Shown here: positions 27,550 to 36,115 of the stretch, piece after piece
Position numbering within the stretch: position 1 is the first letter of the stretch
How the letters are laid out: each line of letters opens with the position of its first letter
Position numbers and translations under genes: made by a program
The notes under the pieces: generated by a model
Databases searched by the model: none
Told to the model about the DNA's origin: nothing
The model's input: only the letters and a program-made list of their open reading frames with translations
NCBI RefSeq assembly: GCF_026712205.1
Contig: NZ_JAPPUW010000019.1
Location: 28,183-92,182 of the forward strand
DNA length: 64,000 bases
Origin: Pelomonas aquatica
Lineage (GTDB): Bacteria; Pseudomonadota; Gammaproteobacteria; Burkholderiales; Burkholderiaceae_C
Reading direction: 5' to 3'

Positions 27550-28707
27550 CTAGATCACATTGGCTTCGAGCAGCGGCCTGCCGTCGAGCAGCCGCTGCGG
27601 CGTCAGCGCCTGGATGAGGGGCGCTGCCTCGCCCGCCAGCAGCTTCGCCATCGACCAGCCGACCGCCGGCGCCTGCTGCATGCCGTGGCCGGAGAAGCCG
27701 CAGGCCGTGAAGGCATTGGCCCAGCCCGGCAGGCGGCCGGCCAGGCCGTTGTGGTCGAAGGCGTTCATCTCGTAGTAGCCGGCCCAGGCGGAGCGCACGC
27801 GCAGCGCCTGCAGCGCCGGCACGCGGGCCGCGAGCGTGGGCCAGAGCCGTTCGTCGAACAGGCCGTGGTCGATGCGGTCCAGCGGCGCGTCGTCAACATC
27901 CTCGCCGCGTGGCGGGCCGCCGGCCAGGATCAGCGCGCCCTCGGAGCGGAACCAGAAGCCGCTCGGGTCGATGACCAGCGGGCAGCCGGGCAGGGCGGCC
28001 GGCGTCTCCAGCACGAAGACGTCGCGCTTCTTCGCATGCACGGGCAGCGCGACGCCGAGCGCCTCGCCCAGCGGCGCGCTCCAGGCGCCGGCCGTGATGG
28101 CGAAGGCGTCGCCGCCGATGCGGGCGCCGTCCGCGCAGCGCACGGCGCTCACGCGCTCGCCGGCGGTGTCGAAGCCGACGGCGTCCGCCGTGACGAAGCG
28201 CGCGCCGCAGGCGCTGGCCTTGCGGCGGAAGGCGCGGTGCAGGGCCGGGCCGTCGAACCAGCCTTCGCCGCCGAGGCCCAGCGAGCCGAGCGCGAGGTCG
28301 TCCGTCGCCAGCCAGGGGAAGCGCGCGGCCAGCGCGGCCGGGTCCAGCAGCGCCACGTCCACGCCCTCGGCGCGCTGCAGCGCATGCAGGCCGCGCAGCG
28401 CGGCCGCGCCCGCGGCGGTCGCGAGGTAGAGGTAGCCGGGCTCGACGAGGCCCAGCGCCGGCCTGTCGTCGGCCACGGCGAGCTCGTCCGCTGCGCGGCG
28501 CAGGAAGGCCAGGCTCCAGCGTGACAGCGCGATGTTGGCCGGCTGCGAGAACTGCTGGCGGATGGAGCTCAGCGACAGCGAGCTGGATGCCCGCGCATAC
28601 GAGGGATCGCGCTCGACGACGGTCACGTCCGCGCCGTGGTCGCGGGCCAGGAAGCAGGCGGTCGCCGCGCCCATCACGCCGCCGCCGATGAGGGTCACCT
28701 TGGACAT
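27550..28707 (-). CDS. FAD-dependent oxidoreductase (DadA/FOXRED1-like)
   Basis: The 385-residue enzyme begins with the FAD dinucleotide fold 'KVTLIGGGVMGAATACFLAR' and has the DAO-family body: 'SLSLSSIRQQFSQPANIALS', 'AFAITAGAWSAPLGEALG' and the C-terminal 'AFTACGFSGHGMQQAPAVGW'. This matches amine or amino acid oxidases of the glycine/sarcosine oxidase type. The exact substrate is unknown. It is divergent from the DMT transporter, 18 bases between the starts, which may export or import a related compound. Confidence 0.9.
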   Translation of the reverse strand: MSKVTLIGGGVMGAATACFLARDHGADVTVVERDPSYARASSSLSLSSIRQQFSQPANIALSRWSLAFLRRAADELAVADDRPALGLVEPGYLYLATAAGAAALRGLHALQRAEGVDVALLDPAALAARFPWLATDDLALGSLGLGGEGWFDGPALHRAFRRKASACGARFVTADAVGFDTAGERVSAVRCADGARIGGDAFAITAGAWSAPLGEALGVALPVHAKKRDVFVLETPAALPGCPLVIDPSGFWFRSEGALILAGGPPRGEDVDDAPLDRIDHGLFDERLWPTLAARVPALQALRVRSAWAGYYEMNAFDHNGLAGRLPGWANAFTACGFSGHGMQQAPAVGWSMAKLLAGEAAPLIQALTPQRLLDGRPLLEANVI

Positions 28708-28725
28708 GCTGGCAGCATAGAGGGC

Positions 28726-29613
28726 ATGACCCGTCACTCGCACCTCGACCCCCGCGCCATCTCGCTGCTGCTGCTGTGCTGCCTGCTGTGGGGCATCAAC
28801 CAGGTCGCCGCCAAGGCGGCGCTGACCGAGATCACGCCGCTGTGGCAGGCCGGGCTGCGCTCGGCCGTGGCGGGGCTGCTGGTGTGGCTGTGGTCGCTGT
28901 GGCGCGGCATCCGCCTGTTCGAGCGCGACGGCAGCCTGTGGGGCGGCCTGCTGGCCGGCGCGCTGTTCGCGGCCGAGTTCGCCTGCATCTTCGTCGGCCT
29001 GCAATACACCAGCGCGTCGCGCATGGTCGTCTTCATCTATCTGTCGCCCTTCGTCGTGGCCCTGGGCATGCCGTGGATCGCGCAGGGCGAGAAGCTGTCC
29101 GGCCGCCAGTGGGCCGGCCTGGTGCTGGCCTTCGGCGCGGTGGCCTTCGCGTTCGCGGAGGGCTTCGCGGCGCCGCAGGGCTCGCTGCAGTGGTGGGGCG
29201 ACGCGCTGGGCGTGGCCGCGGCCCTGCTCTGGGGCGGCACGACGCTGGCCATCCGTGCGACGCGGCTGGGCTCGGCGCCGGCCGAGAAGACGCTGCTCTA
29301 CCAGCTCGGCGTGTCGGCGCTGGCCCTGTGCGCCGCGGCCGCGTTCGCCGGCGAGGCCCTGCCGACGCAGTGGTCGCCGCGGCTGCTGGGCCTGTTCGGC
29401 TTCCAGGCCGTCATCGTGTCCTTCGCGAGCTATCTGGCCTGGTTCTGGCTCATCCGCCACTACGCGGCCACCAGGCTCGCCGTCTTCACGCTCAGCACGC
29501 CGCTGTTCGGGCTGCTGGCCGGCGCGCTGCTGCTGGGCGAGGGCGTCAGCGCCCGGCTGGTGGCCGCCCTGGTGGCGCTGGCGGCGGGCATCGTGCTGGT
29601 CAGTCGCCGATGA
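28726..29613 (+). CDS. DMT-superfamily transporter (EamA domains)
   Basis: The 295-residue membrane protein has about ten helices in two EamA repeats, with the entry helix 'LLLLCCLLWGINQVAAKAAL' and repeat-2 motif 'VAAALLWGGTTLAIRATRLG'. It is a second, distinct DMT protein compared with the one at 4148. ATG 28726 is preceded by GAGGGC. The substrate is unknown. It is followed by a GST gene 69 bases on. Confidence 0.89.
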   Translation: MTRHSHLDPRAISLLLLCCLLWGINQVAAKAALTEITPLWQAGLRSAVAGLLVWLWSLWRGIRLFERDGSLWGGLLAGALFAAEFACIFVGLQYTSASRMVVFIYLSPFVVALGMPWIAQGEKLSGRQWAGLVLAFGAVAFAFAEGFAAPQGSLQWWGDALGVAAALLWGGTTLAIRATRLGSAPAEKTLLYQLGVSALALCAAAAFAGEALPTQWSPRLLGLFGFQAVIVSFASYLAWFWLIRHYAATRLAVFTLSTPLFGLLAGALLLGEGVSARLVAALVALAAGIVLVSRR

Positions 29614-29682
29614 CTGTCGCCACCGCGCCAGGGCCGGCATTGCGCCCTGCATAGACTGCCTGCTTCATCCCTGGAGACACCC

Positions 29683-30327
29683 ATGATCACGCTGTGCGGC
29701 TTCCCGCTGTCGAACTACTACAACAAGGTCAAGCTGGTCCTGCTGGAGAAGGGCATCCCCTTCGCCGAGGAATACACCAAGGCGCATTCGCACGACGAGG
29801 CCGTCCTGAGCCGCTCGCCGCTGGGCAAGGTGCCCTTCATCAAGACGCCGCAGGGCGCGCTGTGCGAGAGCCAGGTCATCGTCGACTACCTCGAAGCCGC
29901 CTACCCCGACGCGCCGCGGCTGATCCCCGCCGATGCCTGGCAGGCGGCCAAGGTGCGCGAGCTGGTCACCTATGTCGAGCTGCATCTTGAGCTGGTCGCG
30001 CGCGAGCTGTATCCCGAGGCCTTCTTCGGCGGCCAGGTCAGCGAGGGCACGAAGAAGCGCGTGGCCCGCCTGCTGCCCGAGAACATCGCCGCGTTCAAGC
30101 GCCTGGCCAGGTTCGGCCCCTACCTGGCCGGCGACACGTTCACGATGGCCGACTGCGCCGGCTGGGTCAGCCTGCCGCTGGTGGGCCTGGCCACCAAGAC
30201 CATCTACGGCGAAGATTTCCTGGCCGCCGCCGGCGTGGACTGGAAGCCCTATGCCAGGCTGATCGGCGAACGGCCGCATGCCGTCAAGGTGGCGGCGGAT
30301 CGCAAGGCGGATCAGATGCCGAAATGA
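29683..30327 (+). CDS. glutathione S-transferase
   Basis: The 214-residue protein has the thioredoxin-fold GST N-domain with 'GFPLSNYYNKVKLVLLEKGI' and the cis-Pro region 'LGKVPFIKTPQGALCESQVI' (glutathione-binding E-S), then an all-helical C-domain ('YLAGDTFTMADCAGWVSLPL'). The Ser/Tyr in 'LSNYYNKV' is the probable thiol-activating region. It conjugates or reduces with glutathione in the cytoplasm; the substrate is unknown. Confidence 0.92.
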   Translation: MITLCGFPLSNYYNKVKLVLLEKGIPFAEEYTKAHSHDEAVLSRSPLGKVPFIKTPQGALCESQVIVDYLEAAYPDAPRLIPADAWQAAKVRELVTYVELHLELVARELYPEAFFGGQVSEGTKKRVARLLPENIAAFKRLARFGPYLAGDTFTMADCAGWVSLPLVGLATKTIYGEDFLAAAGVDWKPYARLIGERPHAVKVAADRKADQMPK

Positions 30328-30341
30328 AACCCCAAGGCAAC

Positions 30342-30407
30342 CACAGAGGCTCAGAGACACAGAGGACACGCGGAGAACGCAGCCCTCTGTGGCTCTATGC
30401 CTCTGTG
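30342..30407. repeat. intergenic CACAGAGG palindromic repeat
   Basis: The outer arms CACAGAGGC (30342-30350) and GCCTCTGTG (30399-30407) and the inner arms CACAGAGG (30358-30365) and CCTCTGTG (30384-30391) are exact inverted repeats, with a CAGAG motif repeated between. It sits between the GST and CYTH-CHAD genes. Similar AGAG/CTCT intergenic repeats occur in many bacterial genomes. It could act as a terminator-like hairpin, but no T-run follows. Confidence 0.7.
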
Positions 30408-30466
30408 ATTGCATTTCTGCATTCGTTTCATCCGCTGCGGGTGGTGCGCAATGCCATGGAACCGAT

Positions 30467-31942
30467 TTGGACGCTCACACCGAGATCGAGCTGAAGTTCC
30501 TCGTGCCCGCGGGCGCACGCGCCGCGCTCGCGGCCGAGCTGGCGGCGCGCGGCCAGCCGCGGCGGGCCTGGCGGACCTCGGCCTATCTCGACACGCCGGA
30601 CCTGCGCCTCGCCCGCGCCGGCCTGGCCTGGCGCATGCGCCGCGAGGGCGGGCGCTGGGTGCAGGCGCTGAAGGCCGCGCGGGGCGGCGCGCTGGCACGC
30701 TTCGAGCACGAGGTCCTGCGCCCCGATGCCAGCCCCGACCCTGCCGCCCATGCCGACACCGAGCCCGGCCGCAAGCTGCTGGCGCTGCTTGCCGAGGCGC
30801 GCGAGGCCGGCCTGGAGGCCTGCGTGCGCTTCCAGACCCAGGTGCGCCGCCTCACGCGCCGCGTGCGCACGCGCGGCGCCGTCGTCGACATCGCGCTGGA
30901 CGAGGGCCGGCTGACGGCGGCCGGCGCGGTGCAGAAGCTCTGCGAGCTGGAGTTCGAGCTGGTGTCGGGCTCGGCCGTCGCGATGCTGGCGCTGGCGGAG
31001 CGCTGGCGCGCCCGCTTCGGCCTCGTGCTCGACCCGCGCAACAAGGCCGAGCGCGGCTTCCACCTCGCGGCCGGCTCGCCCCACCCGGCGCTGCGCAAGG
31101 CCGCGTTGCCCGGCTATGCGGCGGATGCCGGCGCGACGGCGGCCTTGGGCGCCGTGCTGGACGAATGCCTGGACCAGATCGGTCGCAATGCGATCGGCCT
31201 GGCCGAGGGCGACCCGGCCCTGCGCGCCGAGCATGTGCACCAGCTGCGCGTCGGCATCCGCCGGCTGCGCAGCGGGCTGCGCGCCTTCCGCGGCTGGGCG
31301 GTGGAGCCGCCGGCCGAACTGGTCGATGGCCTGCGCGCGCTGTTCGCCGCGCTGGGCGCCACGCGCGACCGCGATGTGCTCGGCAGCGGCGTCTCGGCCG
31401 AGCTGGCGCGCGCCGGTGCGCCGGCGCTGGCCCTGCCCGCCGCGGTCGACGCGCCCGACCCCGCCACCCTCGTGCGGGCCGCCGACGCGCAGCGGCTGCT
31501 GCTGGCCTGGGTCGCCTGGCGCGCCGCGCTCGACCCGCAAGCCCCCGCGCCGGACGCGCTGAAGCGCCTCGCGCGCCAGCGCCTGCGCGGCTGGCACAAG
31601 GCCATCGCCGAGAGCTGCCGGGCCTTCGACGAACTCGACGGCCCGGCCCTGCACGAACTGCGCAAGCGCGTGAAGCGCCAGCGCTATGCGCTGGAGTTCT
31701 TCGCGCCGCTGCTGCCGCGCAAGGCCGCCGCCTGCCATCTGCAGGCGCTGGCCGCGGCCCAGCTCGGCCTGGGCGAGATCAACGACCTCGGCGTCGCCCG
31801 CGCGCACTACCAGGCCCTCGTGGCCCGCGACCCGGCCGCCTGGTTCGCCGTGGGCTGGCTGACGGCCCGCATCGCCGAGGTGCGCGAGGGGGCTCGCGAG
31901 GACATGGCGCGGCTGGGTGCTGTCGCGGCGCTGCCGCGTTGA
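30467..31942 (+). CDS. CYTH and CHAD domain protein
   Basis: The 491-residue protein has an N-terminal CYTH triphosphate tunnel domain, with the ExExK motif EIELK at residues 6-10 and 'TSAYLDTPDLRLARAGLAWR' next. The C-terminal CHAD domain (about 215-490) has conserved histidines, as in 'AEHVHQLRVGIRRLRSGLRA' and 'ALHELRKRVKRQRYALEFFA'. Such proteins hydrolyse inorganic triphosphate and bind polyphosphate. I chose TTG 30467 because the frame has no ATG or GTG between the repeat and the CYTH motif. An ATG at 30456 is out of frame and gives only 13 codons. Confidence 0.87.
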   Translation: MDAHTEIELKFLVPAGARAALAAELAARGQPRRAWRTSAYLDTPDLRLARAGLAWRMRREGGRWVQALKAARGGALARFEHEVLRPDASPDPAAHADTEPGRKLLALLAEAREAGLEACVRFQTQVRRLTRRVRTRGAVVDIALDEGRLTAAGAVQKLCELEFELVSGSAVAMLALAERWRARFGLVLDPRNKAERGFHLAAGSPHPALRKAALPGYAADAGATAALGAVLDECLDQIGRNAIGLAEGDPALRAEHVHQLRVGIRRLRSGLRAFRGWAVEPPAELVDGLRALFAALGATRDRDVLGSGVSAELARAGAPALALPAAVDAPDPATLVRAADAQRLLLAWVAWRAALDPQAPAPDALKRLARQRLRGWHKAIAESCRAFDELDGPALHELRKRVKRQRYALEFFAPLLPRKAAACHLQALAAAQLGLGEINDLGVARAHYQALVARDPAAWFAVGWLTARIAEVREGAREDMARLGAVAALPR

Positions 31943-32008
31943 GAGGCCGTCGGGCGGTTCGCGGCCGCACGGGTTAACCGTGGGCGTCTCGGCGCGCTGC
32001 CATCCGCG

Positions 32009-32191
32009 TCACGGCTTCGGCCAGCGCTGGCTCGACTCGGCCAAGGTCTGCAGATTGCGGATCACTGCATCCTGCACAAGACGCGAACCCTCGAAGCGCG
32101 CACGTTCGGCGTTCGTGTATTCGTGGATTCTTCCCAGGCAGTCGCGCATGTGCGCGAGCAGCACCTTGTCCGCCTCGGGGCCGGGGTTCAC
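32009..32191 (-). pseudogene. hepT: truncated HepT-like toxin
   Basis: A 60-codon frame starting GTG 32191 (overlapping the mntA stop as GTGA) encodes the first half of a HepT/DUF86 protein: 'VLLAHMRDCLGRIHEYTNAE' then 'LVQDAVIRNLQTLAESSQR'. HepT is normally about 110-140 residues and its RNase/AMPylation motif R-x(4-6)-H-x-Y lies in the second half. Here homology stops after ESSQR and the frame ends four codons later, so the catalytic motif is lost. The 65 bases downstream do not restore it in another frame that I could see. Confidence 0.75.
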
Positions 32192-32481
32192 AGCGGTACG
32201 GCGTCCGCCATCACGCGCTCGCGCAACGCCGGATGCAGGCCCGCTTCGGTCACGACATCCACGCGGCGGCCGAGCAGCTCCTGGGCATCCAGCAGCAGGC
32301 CGCCCAGGGCGAGCGCGCTGGTCCCGGGGGCCAGGGTCACGAGCAGGTCAACGTCGCTGTCTGCGTCGGCGCCGCTGCCGTCGCCCCGACTCATCGAGCC
32401 AAAGACCCGCACCGCCGTCATGCCACGCATGCGTGCCAAGGCCAACAGTCTGGCGCGGTGGGTTTCGATCAGCGGGTGCAT
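32188..32481 (-). CDS. mntA: MntA-like nucleotidyltransferase antitoxin
   Basis: The 97-residue minimal nucleotidyltransferase has the motif GSMSRGD at 28-34 and the metal ligands Asp43 and Asp45 in 'DADSDVDLLVTL'. MntA antitoxins add AMP to the tyrosine of HepT. The gene itself looks intact, but its HepT partner downstream is truncated, so the pair is probably non-functional. The insertion between RGD and the DxD pair is slightly longer than usual (GSGADA). Confidence 0.88.
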   Translation of the reverse strand: MHPLIETHRARLLALARMRGMTAVRVFGSMSRGDGSGADADSDVDLLVTLAPGTSALALGGLLLDAQELLGRRVDVVTEAGLHPALRERVMADAVPL

Positions 32482-32532
32482 GGTTCCAGTGTAGTCACGC
32501 CCCCGCCGGCCTGCTCTCCACGCAGGCAGTGC

Positions 32533-32850
32533 TCAGGGCGACGACAGCTTCAGCCCCACGATCCCCGCCACGATGAGGCCCACGCTGACAAGGCGAGCCA
32601 CGGTGGCCGGCTCGCCCAGCAGAACTATGCCCAGCACCACGGTGCCGACCGCGCCGACGCCGACCCACACGCCGTAGGCCGTGCCCACCGGCAGGGTCTT
32701 CATCGCCAGGCCCAGCAGCCACAGGCTGACGATCATCGCCAGCACGGTACCGACGCTGGGCCACAGCCGCGTGAAGCCCTCGGTGTACTTCAGGCCGATG
32801 GCCCAGCCGACCTCGCACAGGCCGGCAATGATCAACAGCATCCAGGCCAT
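32533..32850 (-). CDS. gdx: SMR-family guanidinium/quaternary ammonium exporter (SugE/Gdx)
   Basis: The 105-residue protein has four transmembrane helices, the central Glu13 in '[20 protein letters not shown]' and the Gdx-type '[19 protein letters not shown]'. This motif set fits the guanidinium exporter (Gdx) class more than EmrE. It lies 11 bases after selD on the same strand, so it is transcribed with senB-selD. A link to selenium is not established and there is no riboswitch in the 11-base gap. Confidence 0.88.
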   Translation of the reverse strand: MAWMLLIIAGLCEVGWAIGLKYTEGFTRLWPSVGTVLAMIVSLWLLGLAMKTLPVGTAYGVWVGVGAVGTVVLGIVLLGEPATVARLVSVGLIVAGIVGLKLSSP

Positions 32851-32861
32851 GCTCCGCGCCC

Positions 32862-33935
32862 TCAGGCGGCGACGCGCAGCGCCTGGCCCTGGCGCGGCAG
32901 CACGCGGCCGGCGACGGCGGCGGCGCCGAAGCCATGGCGTGCGAAGGTGGCGAGCACCGCGTCCACGGCGGCCGGCTCGCAGGACACGAGCAGGCCGCCG
33001 CTGGTCTGCGGGTCGGTCAGCAGCGCGCGGTCTTCGGTGGCGAAGCCGGCGGGCAGTTCCACGTCGGCGCCATAGCCGGCCCAGTTGCGGCCCGACGCGC
33101 CGGTGACGAAGCCGCGCCCGGCCAGCTCGCGCACGCCGGGCAGCAGGGGCACGGCGCGCCAGTCGATCTCGACCGTGCAGCCCGCGCCGCGCGCGAGCTC
33201 CAGCGCATGGCCGGCCAGGCCGAAGCCGGTCACGTCGGTCAGCGCATGCACGCCGGCCAGTTCGGCCAGCTCGGGGCCGGGCGTGTTCAGCTTGGTCGTC
33301 GTGTCGATCATGCGGGCATAGCCCTCGGCGCCGAGCTGCTCCTTCTTCAGCGCCGCGCTCATCACGCCCACGCCCAGCGGCTTGCCGAGCACGAGCACGT
33401 CGCCCGGCCGCGCGTCCGCATTGCGCTTCACGCGCCTGGGGTGCACGAGGCCGAGGGCGACGAGGCCGTAGATGGCCTCGACCGAGTCGATGGTGTGGCC
33501 GCCGGCGATGGGGATGCCGGCCGCGCGGCAGACCGCCGCGCCGCCTTCCAGCACGCGGGCTATGGTCTGCGTGGACAGCACATTGATCGGCATGCCCACC
33601 AGGGCCAGCGCGAGGATGGGCCGGCCGCCCATCGCATAGACGTCGCTGATGGCGTTCGTCGCGGCGATGCGGCCGAAATCGAAGGGGTCGTCGACGATGG
33701 GCATGAAGAAGTCCGTCGTCGCGATCAGGGCCTGCTCGTCGTTGAGCTGGTAGACGGCCGCGTCGTCCGCGGTCTCGATGCCGACCAGCAGCTCCTTGGG
33801 CACGGGCAGGGCCGTCGTGCCCTTCAGGATCTCGGACAGCACGCCCGGCGCGATCTTGCAGCCGCAGCCGCCGCCGTGGGACAGCGACGTGAGGCGGGGT
33901 TCGGCGGACGGGGCAGGGCAGGCGGGAGCGTTCAT
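32862..33935 (-). CDS. selD: selenide, water dikinase (selenophosphate synthase)
   Basis: The 357-residue enzyme makes selenophosphate from selenide and ATP. The active-site motif '[12 protein letters not shown]' has Cys24 and Lys27 in the places of the E. coli Cys17/Lys20 pair; it is cysteine, not selenocysteine. Other signatures are '[20 protein letters not shown]', '[19 protein letters not shown]' and 'DPQTSGGLL'. The ATG overlaps the senB stop (ATGA), so it is co-translated. In selenoneine loci this gene is called senC and supplies selenophosphate to SenB. No selA, selB or tRNA-Sec gene is in the window. Confidence 0.96.
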   Translation of the reverse strand: MNAPACPAPSAEPRLTSLSHGGGCGCKIAPGVLSEILKGTTALPVPKELLVGIETADDAAVYQLNDEQALIATTDFFMPIVDDPFDFGRIAATNAISDVYAMGGRPILALALVGMPINVLSTQTIARVLEGGAAVCRAAGIPIAGGHTIDSVEAIYGLVALGLVHPRRVKRNADARPGDVLVLGKPLGVGVMSAALKKEQLGAEGYARMIDTTTKLNTPGPELAELAGVHALTDVTGFGLAGHALELARGAGCTVEIDWRAVPLLPGVRELAGRGFVTGASGRNWAGYGADVELPAGFATEDRALLTDPQTSGGLLVSCEPAAVDAVLATFARHGFGAAAVAGRVLPRQGQALRVAA

Positions 33936-34903
33936 GGCGTGGGGCGCGCGAGCAGCGCGGCGACGATGCGGTGCAGGGAGGCCCGCTCGGCCTCGGGCGC
34001 GAACAGCGCCACGCGCGGGGCCAGTTGGGCGGTGAGCCGGGGCAGCATATCGGCATCGTCGCGGGCGCGCGCGAGCAGGGCGGCAAGCCCCGCGTCGTCG
34101 CCGGGTTCGAAGACGCCCTCGTAGCCGGCGCCCAGCAGGCCCAGGTTGCCTTCTATGCGCGAGGCCAGCACCGGCGTGCCGCTGCGGATGGCCTCGATGA
34201 CGACGTGGGCGCCGCCCTCCATGCGGCTGGCATGCACCAGCACATGGGCGGCCTGGATGTGGCGGCGCGCCAGGGCATGCGGCAGGCCGCCCAGCCAGCG
34301 GAAGCGCGGCAGCGCCGCCGCCAGCGCGGCGGCCTCGGCGCCGAGGGCCGGGTCGAGGGCGGCACCGATGTGGTCGAGCCGGATGTCGGGCCTTGCGCCG
34401 AGGCGGCGCGCGGCGCGCCAGTAGGTGCGCGGGTCCTTCTCGTCGCGCAGGTGGCCGACCATGACGGCGCGCAGGTGCCGCCGCGCATGCGCCAGCGGTG
34501 CGCGCGCCGCGCAGGACTGCAGCACGATCTCGGCCTTGGCGCGCAGCGCCTCGGGCAGGCCGAGCGGCCCCAGCTCGTTCAGCACGACGAGGGTGTCGGC
34601 GAGATCCAGCGAGCGCTGCGCGCTGGCGTCGCTGGCGATGTCGCGGTAGAGGTCGGTGCCCGTCAGCACCAGCACGGCGGGCCGCGCCGGATGCGCCGCG
34701 CGCCAGGCGGCCAGCGAGGCCGCCGAGCGCCGCGCATGCAGCGCGATCAGCAGCGCGCCGCCATCGCCCTCGCGCCACTGCGCGGCCAGGCGCACGCGGT
34801 AAGCTGGCCGCAGCAGCCGCGCCCAGCGCTGCGCCGTCTGCCAGTTGCCGTTGTTGGCCTGGGCCAGCGCCGGCGTCACGATGACGAGGGAATCACGATG
34901 CAC
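33932..34903 (-). CDS. senB: selenosugar synthase SenB (glycosyltransferase fold)
   Basis: The 323-residue protein resembles GT4-type glycosyltransferases, with '[20 protein letters not shown]' at the N-terminus (the NNGN start is typical of SenB), '[20 protein letters not shown]' and the nucleotide-sugar loop '[20 protein letters not shown]'. SenB joins selenophosphate to a UDP-sugar to give a selenosugar. The start is GTG 34903; it overlaps the senA start on the other strand by six bases. It is followed by selD with ATGA overlap. Context with senA and selD makes the call strong. Confidence 0.92.
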   Translation of the reverse strand: MHRDSLVIVTPALAQANNGNWQTAQRWARLLRPAYRVRLAAQWREGDGGALLIALHARRSAASLAAWRAAHPARPAVLVLTGTDLYRDIASDASAQRSLDLADTLVVLNELGPLGLPEALRAKAEIVLQSCAARAPLAHARRHLRAVMVGHLRDEKDPRTYWRAARRLGARPDIRLDHIGAALDPALGAEAAALAAALPRFRWLGGLPHALARRHIQAAHVLVHASRMEGGAHVVIEAIRSGTPVLASRIEGNLGLLGAGYEGVFEPGDDAGLAALLARARDDADMLPRLTAQLAPRVALFAPEAERASLHRIVAALLARPTP

Positions 34904-36076
34904 GACGCGAGCCTAACGCGGGCCGCCCGCGACGCCCGCCAGGGCGGACCCGCAGCCCTGGCCGAGGCGCTGGCGGCCAGCCGCGCCGACACACTGGCCC
35001 GCTTCGCCGCCTGCGAGCGCGCTCTGCCCGGCCTGGCCGTGCCGCTGCGCGCCGAGCTCAACCCGCCGCTGTGGGAGCTGGGCCACATCGGCTGGTTCCA
35101 GGAGTTCTGGATCGCGCGCAACCCCGAGCGCGGGCGCGGCTGGCGGGCCGACCCGGACGCGCCGCGCCTCGCGCCGCTGCGGGCCGATGCCGATGCGCTC
35201 TACGACTCCAGCCGCGTGCCGCACGACAGCCGCTGGCAGCTGCCCCTGCCCGATGCCGCCGCGACGCGCGACGACCTCGAACGCCAGCTCGCGCGCACGC
35301 TGGCCCTGCTGGGCGAGGCCGGCCGAGTGAATGGGGACAGTGACGACGCGCTCTACTTCTTCCGCCTCGCGCTGCTGCACGAGGACATGCACCACGAGGC
35401 CGCGCTCTACATGGCCCGCGGCCTGGGCCTGGCCGTGGACGACGCGCGCTGGCAGCCGCGCGCGCTGCCCGAGCCGCCGCCGGAGCTGGCCTTCGATGCC
35501 GGCCCCTGGCGCCTGGGCAGCGCGGCCGGCGCGGGCTTTGCGTTCGACAACGAGCTGCCGGCCCACGAGGTCGCGCTGCCGGCCTGCCGCATCGATGCGC
35601 AGGCGCTGCGCTGGGCCGAATACCTGCCCTTCGTCGAGGCCACCGGCCAGGCCGCGCCGCGCCATCTGCGCTGCGACGGCGGCCGCTGGCAGCAGTGGCT
35701 GCACGGCGGATGGCAGGCCCTGGACCTCGGCCTGGCCGCCTGCCACCTGACCCGCGACGAGGCCCTGGCCTGGTGCTGCTGGGCCGGCCGGCGCCTGCCG
35801 ACCGAGGCCGAGTGGGAGCGCGCCGCCTGCACGCGGCCCGAGGCCTTCCGCTGGGGCGATGTCTGGGAGTGGACGGCCAGCCCTTTCGCGCCCTTCGACG
35901 GCTTCCTGCCCCATCCCTACCGCGACTACTCCGCGCCCTGGTTCGACGGCCGCCCCGTGCTGCGCGGCGCCTCGCACTGCACGCAGCCGCGGCTGCGCCA
36001 CCCGCGCTACCGCAACTTCTTCCCGGCCACGCGCAGCGACGTGCCGGCGGGCTTTCGCAGCTGCGCGAACGGCTAG
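34898..36076 (+). CDS. senA: selenoneine synthase SenA (EgtB-like)
   Basis: The 392-residue protein has an N-terminal DinB-like iron-binding domain (first His in 'LWELGHIGWFQEFW', then the HxxxH-type 'LLHEDMHHEAALYMARGLGL') and a C-terminal formylglycine-generating-enzyme domain ('RRLPTEAEWERAAC', 'GDVWEWTAS', 'VLRGASHCTQPRLRHPRYRN'). It is related to ergothioneine synthase EgtB. Next to senB and selD it should form the C-Se bond between hercynine and the selenosugar. No egtD (hercynine synthase) is present here. It is divergent from senB and followed by the ABC importer on the same strand. Confidence 0.92.
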   Translation: MHDASLTRAARDARQGGPAALAEALAASRADTLARFAACERALPGLAVPLRAELNPPLWELGHIGWFQEFWIARNPERGRGWRADPDAPRLAPLRADADALYDSSRVPHDSRWQLPLPDAAATRDDLERQLARTLALLGEAGRVNGDSDDALYFFRLALLHEDMHHEAALYMARGLGLAVDDARWQPRALPEPPPELAFDAGPWRLGSAAGAGFAFDNELPAHEVALPACRIDAQALRWAEYLPFVEATGQAAPRHLRCDGGRWQQWLHGGWQALDLGLAACHLTRDEALAWCCWAGRRLPTEAEWERAACTRPEAFRWGDVWEWTASPFAPFDGFLPHPYRDYSAPWFDGRPVLRGASHCTQPRLRHPRYRNFFPATRSDVPAGFRSCANG

Positions 36077-36115
36077 AGTGCAGGGCCCCCAGACTGCCAT
36101 TCCACGGAGCCCGCC

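Noticed and set aside
31943..32008. CACGGGTTAACCGTG-like symmetry after the CYTH-CHAD gene
   Set aside because: Short, imperfect, without a T-run; not enough to call a terminator or operator.
32850..32862. Guanidine riboswitch for gdx
   Set aside because: The gap to selD is only 11 bases and holds no structured leader.
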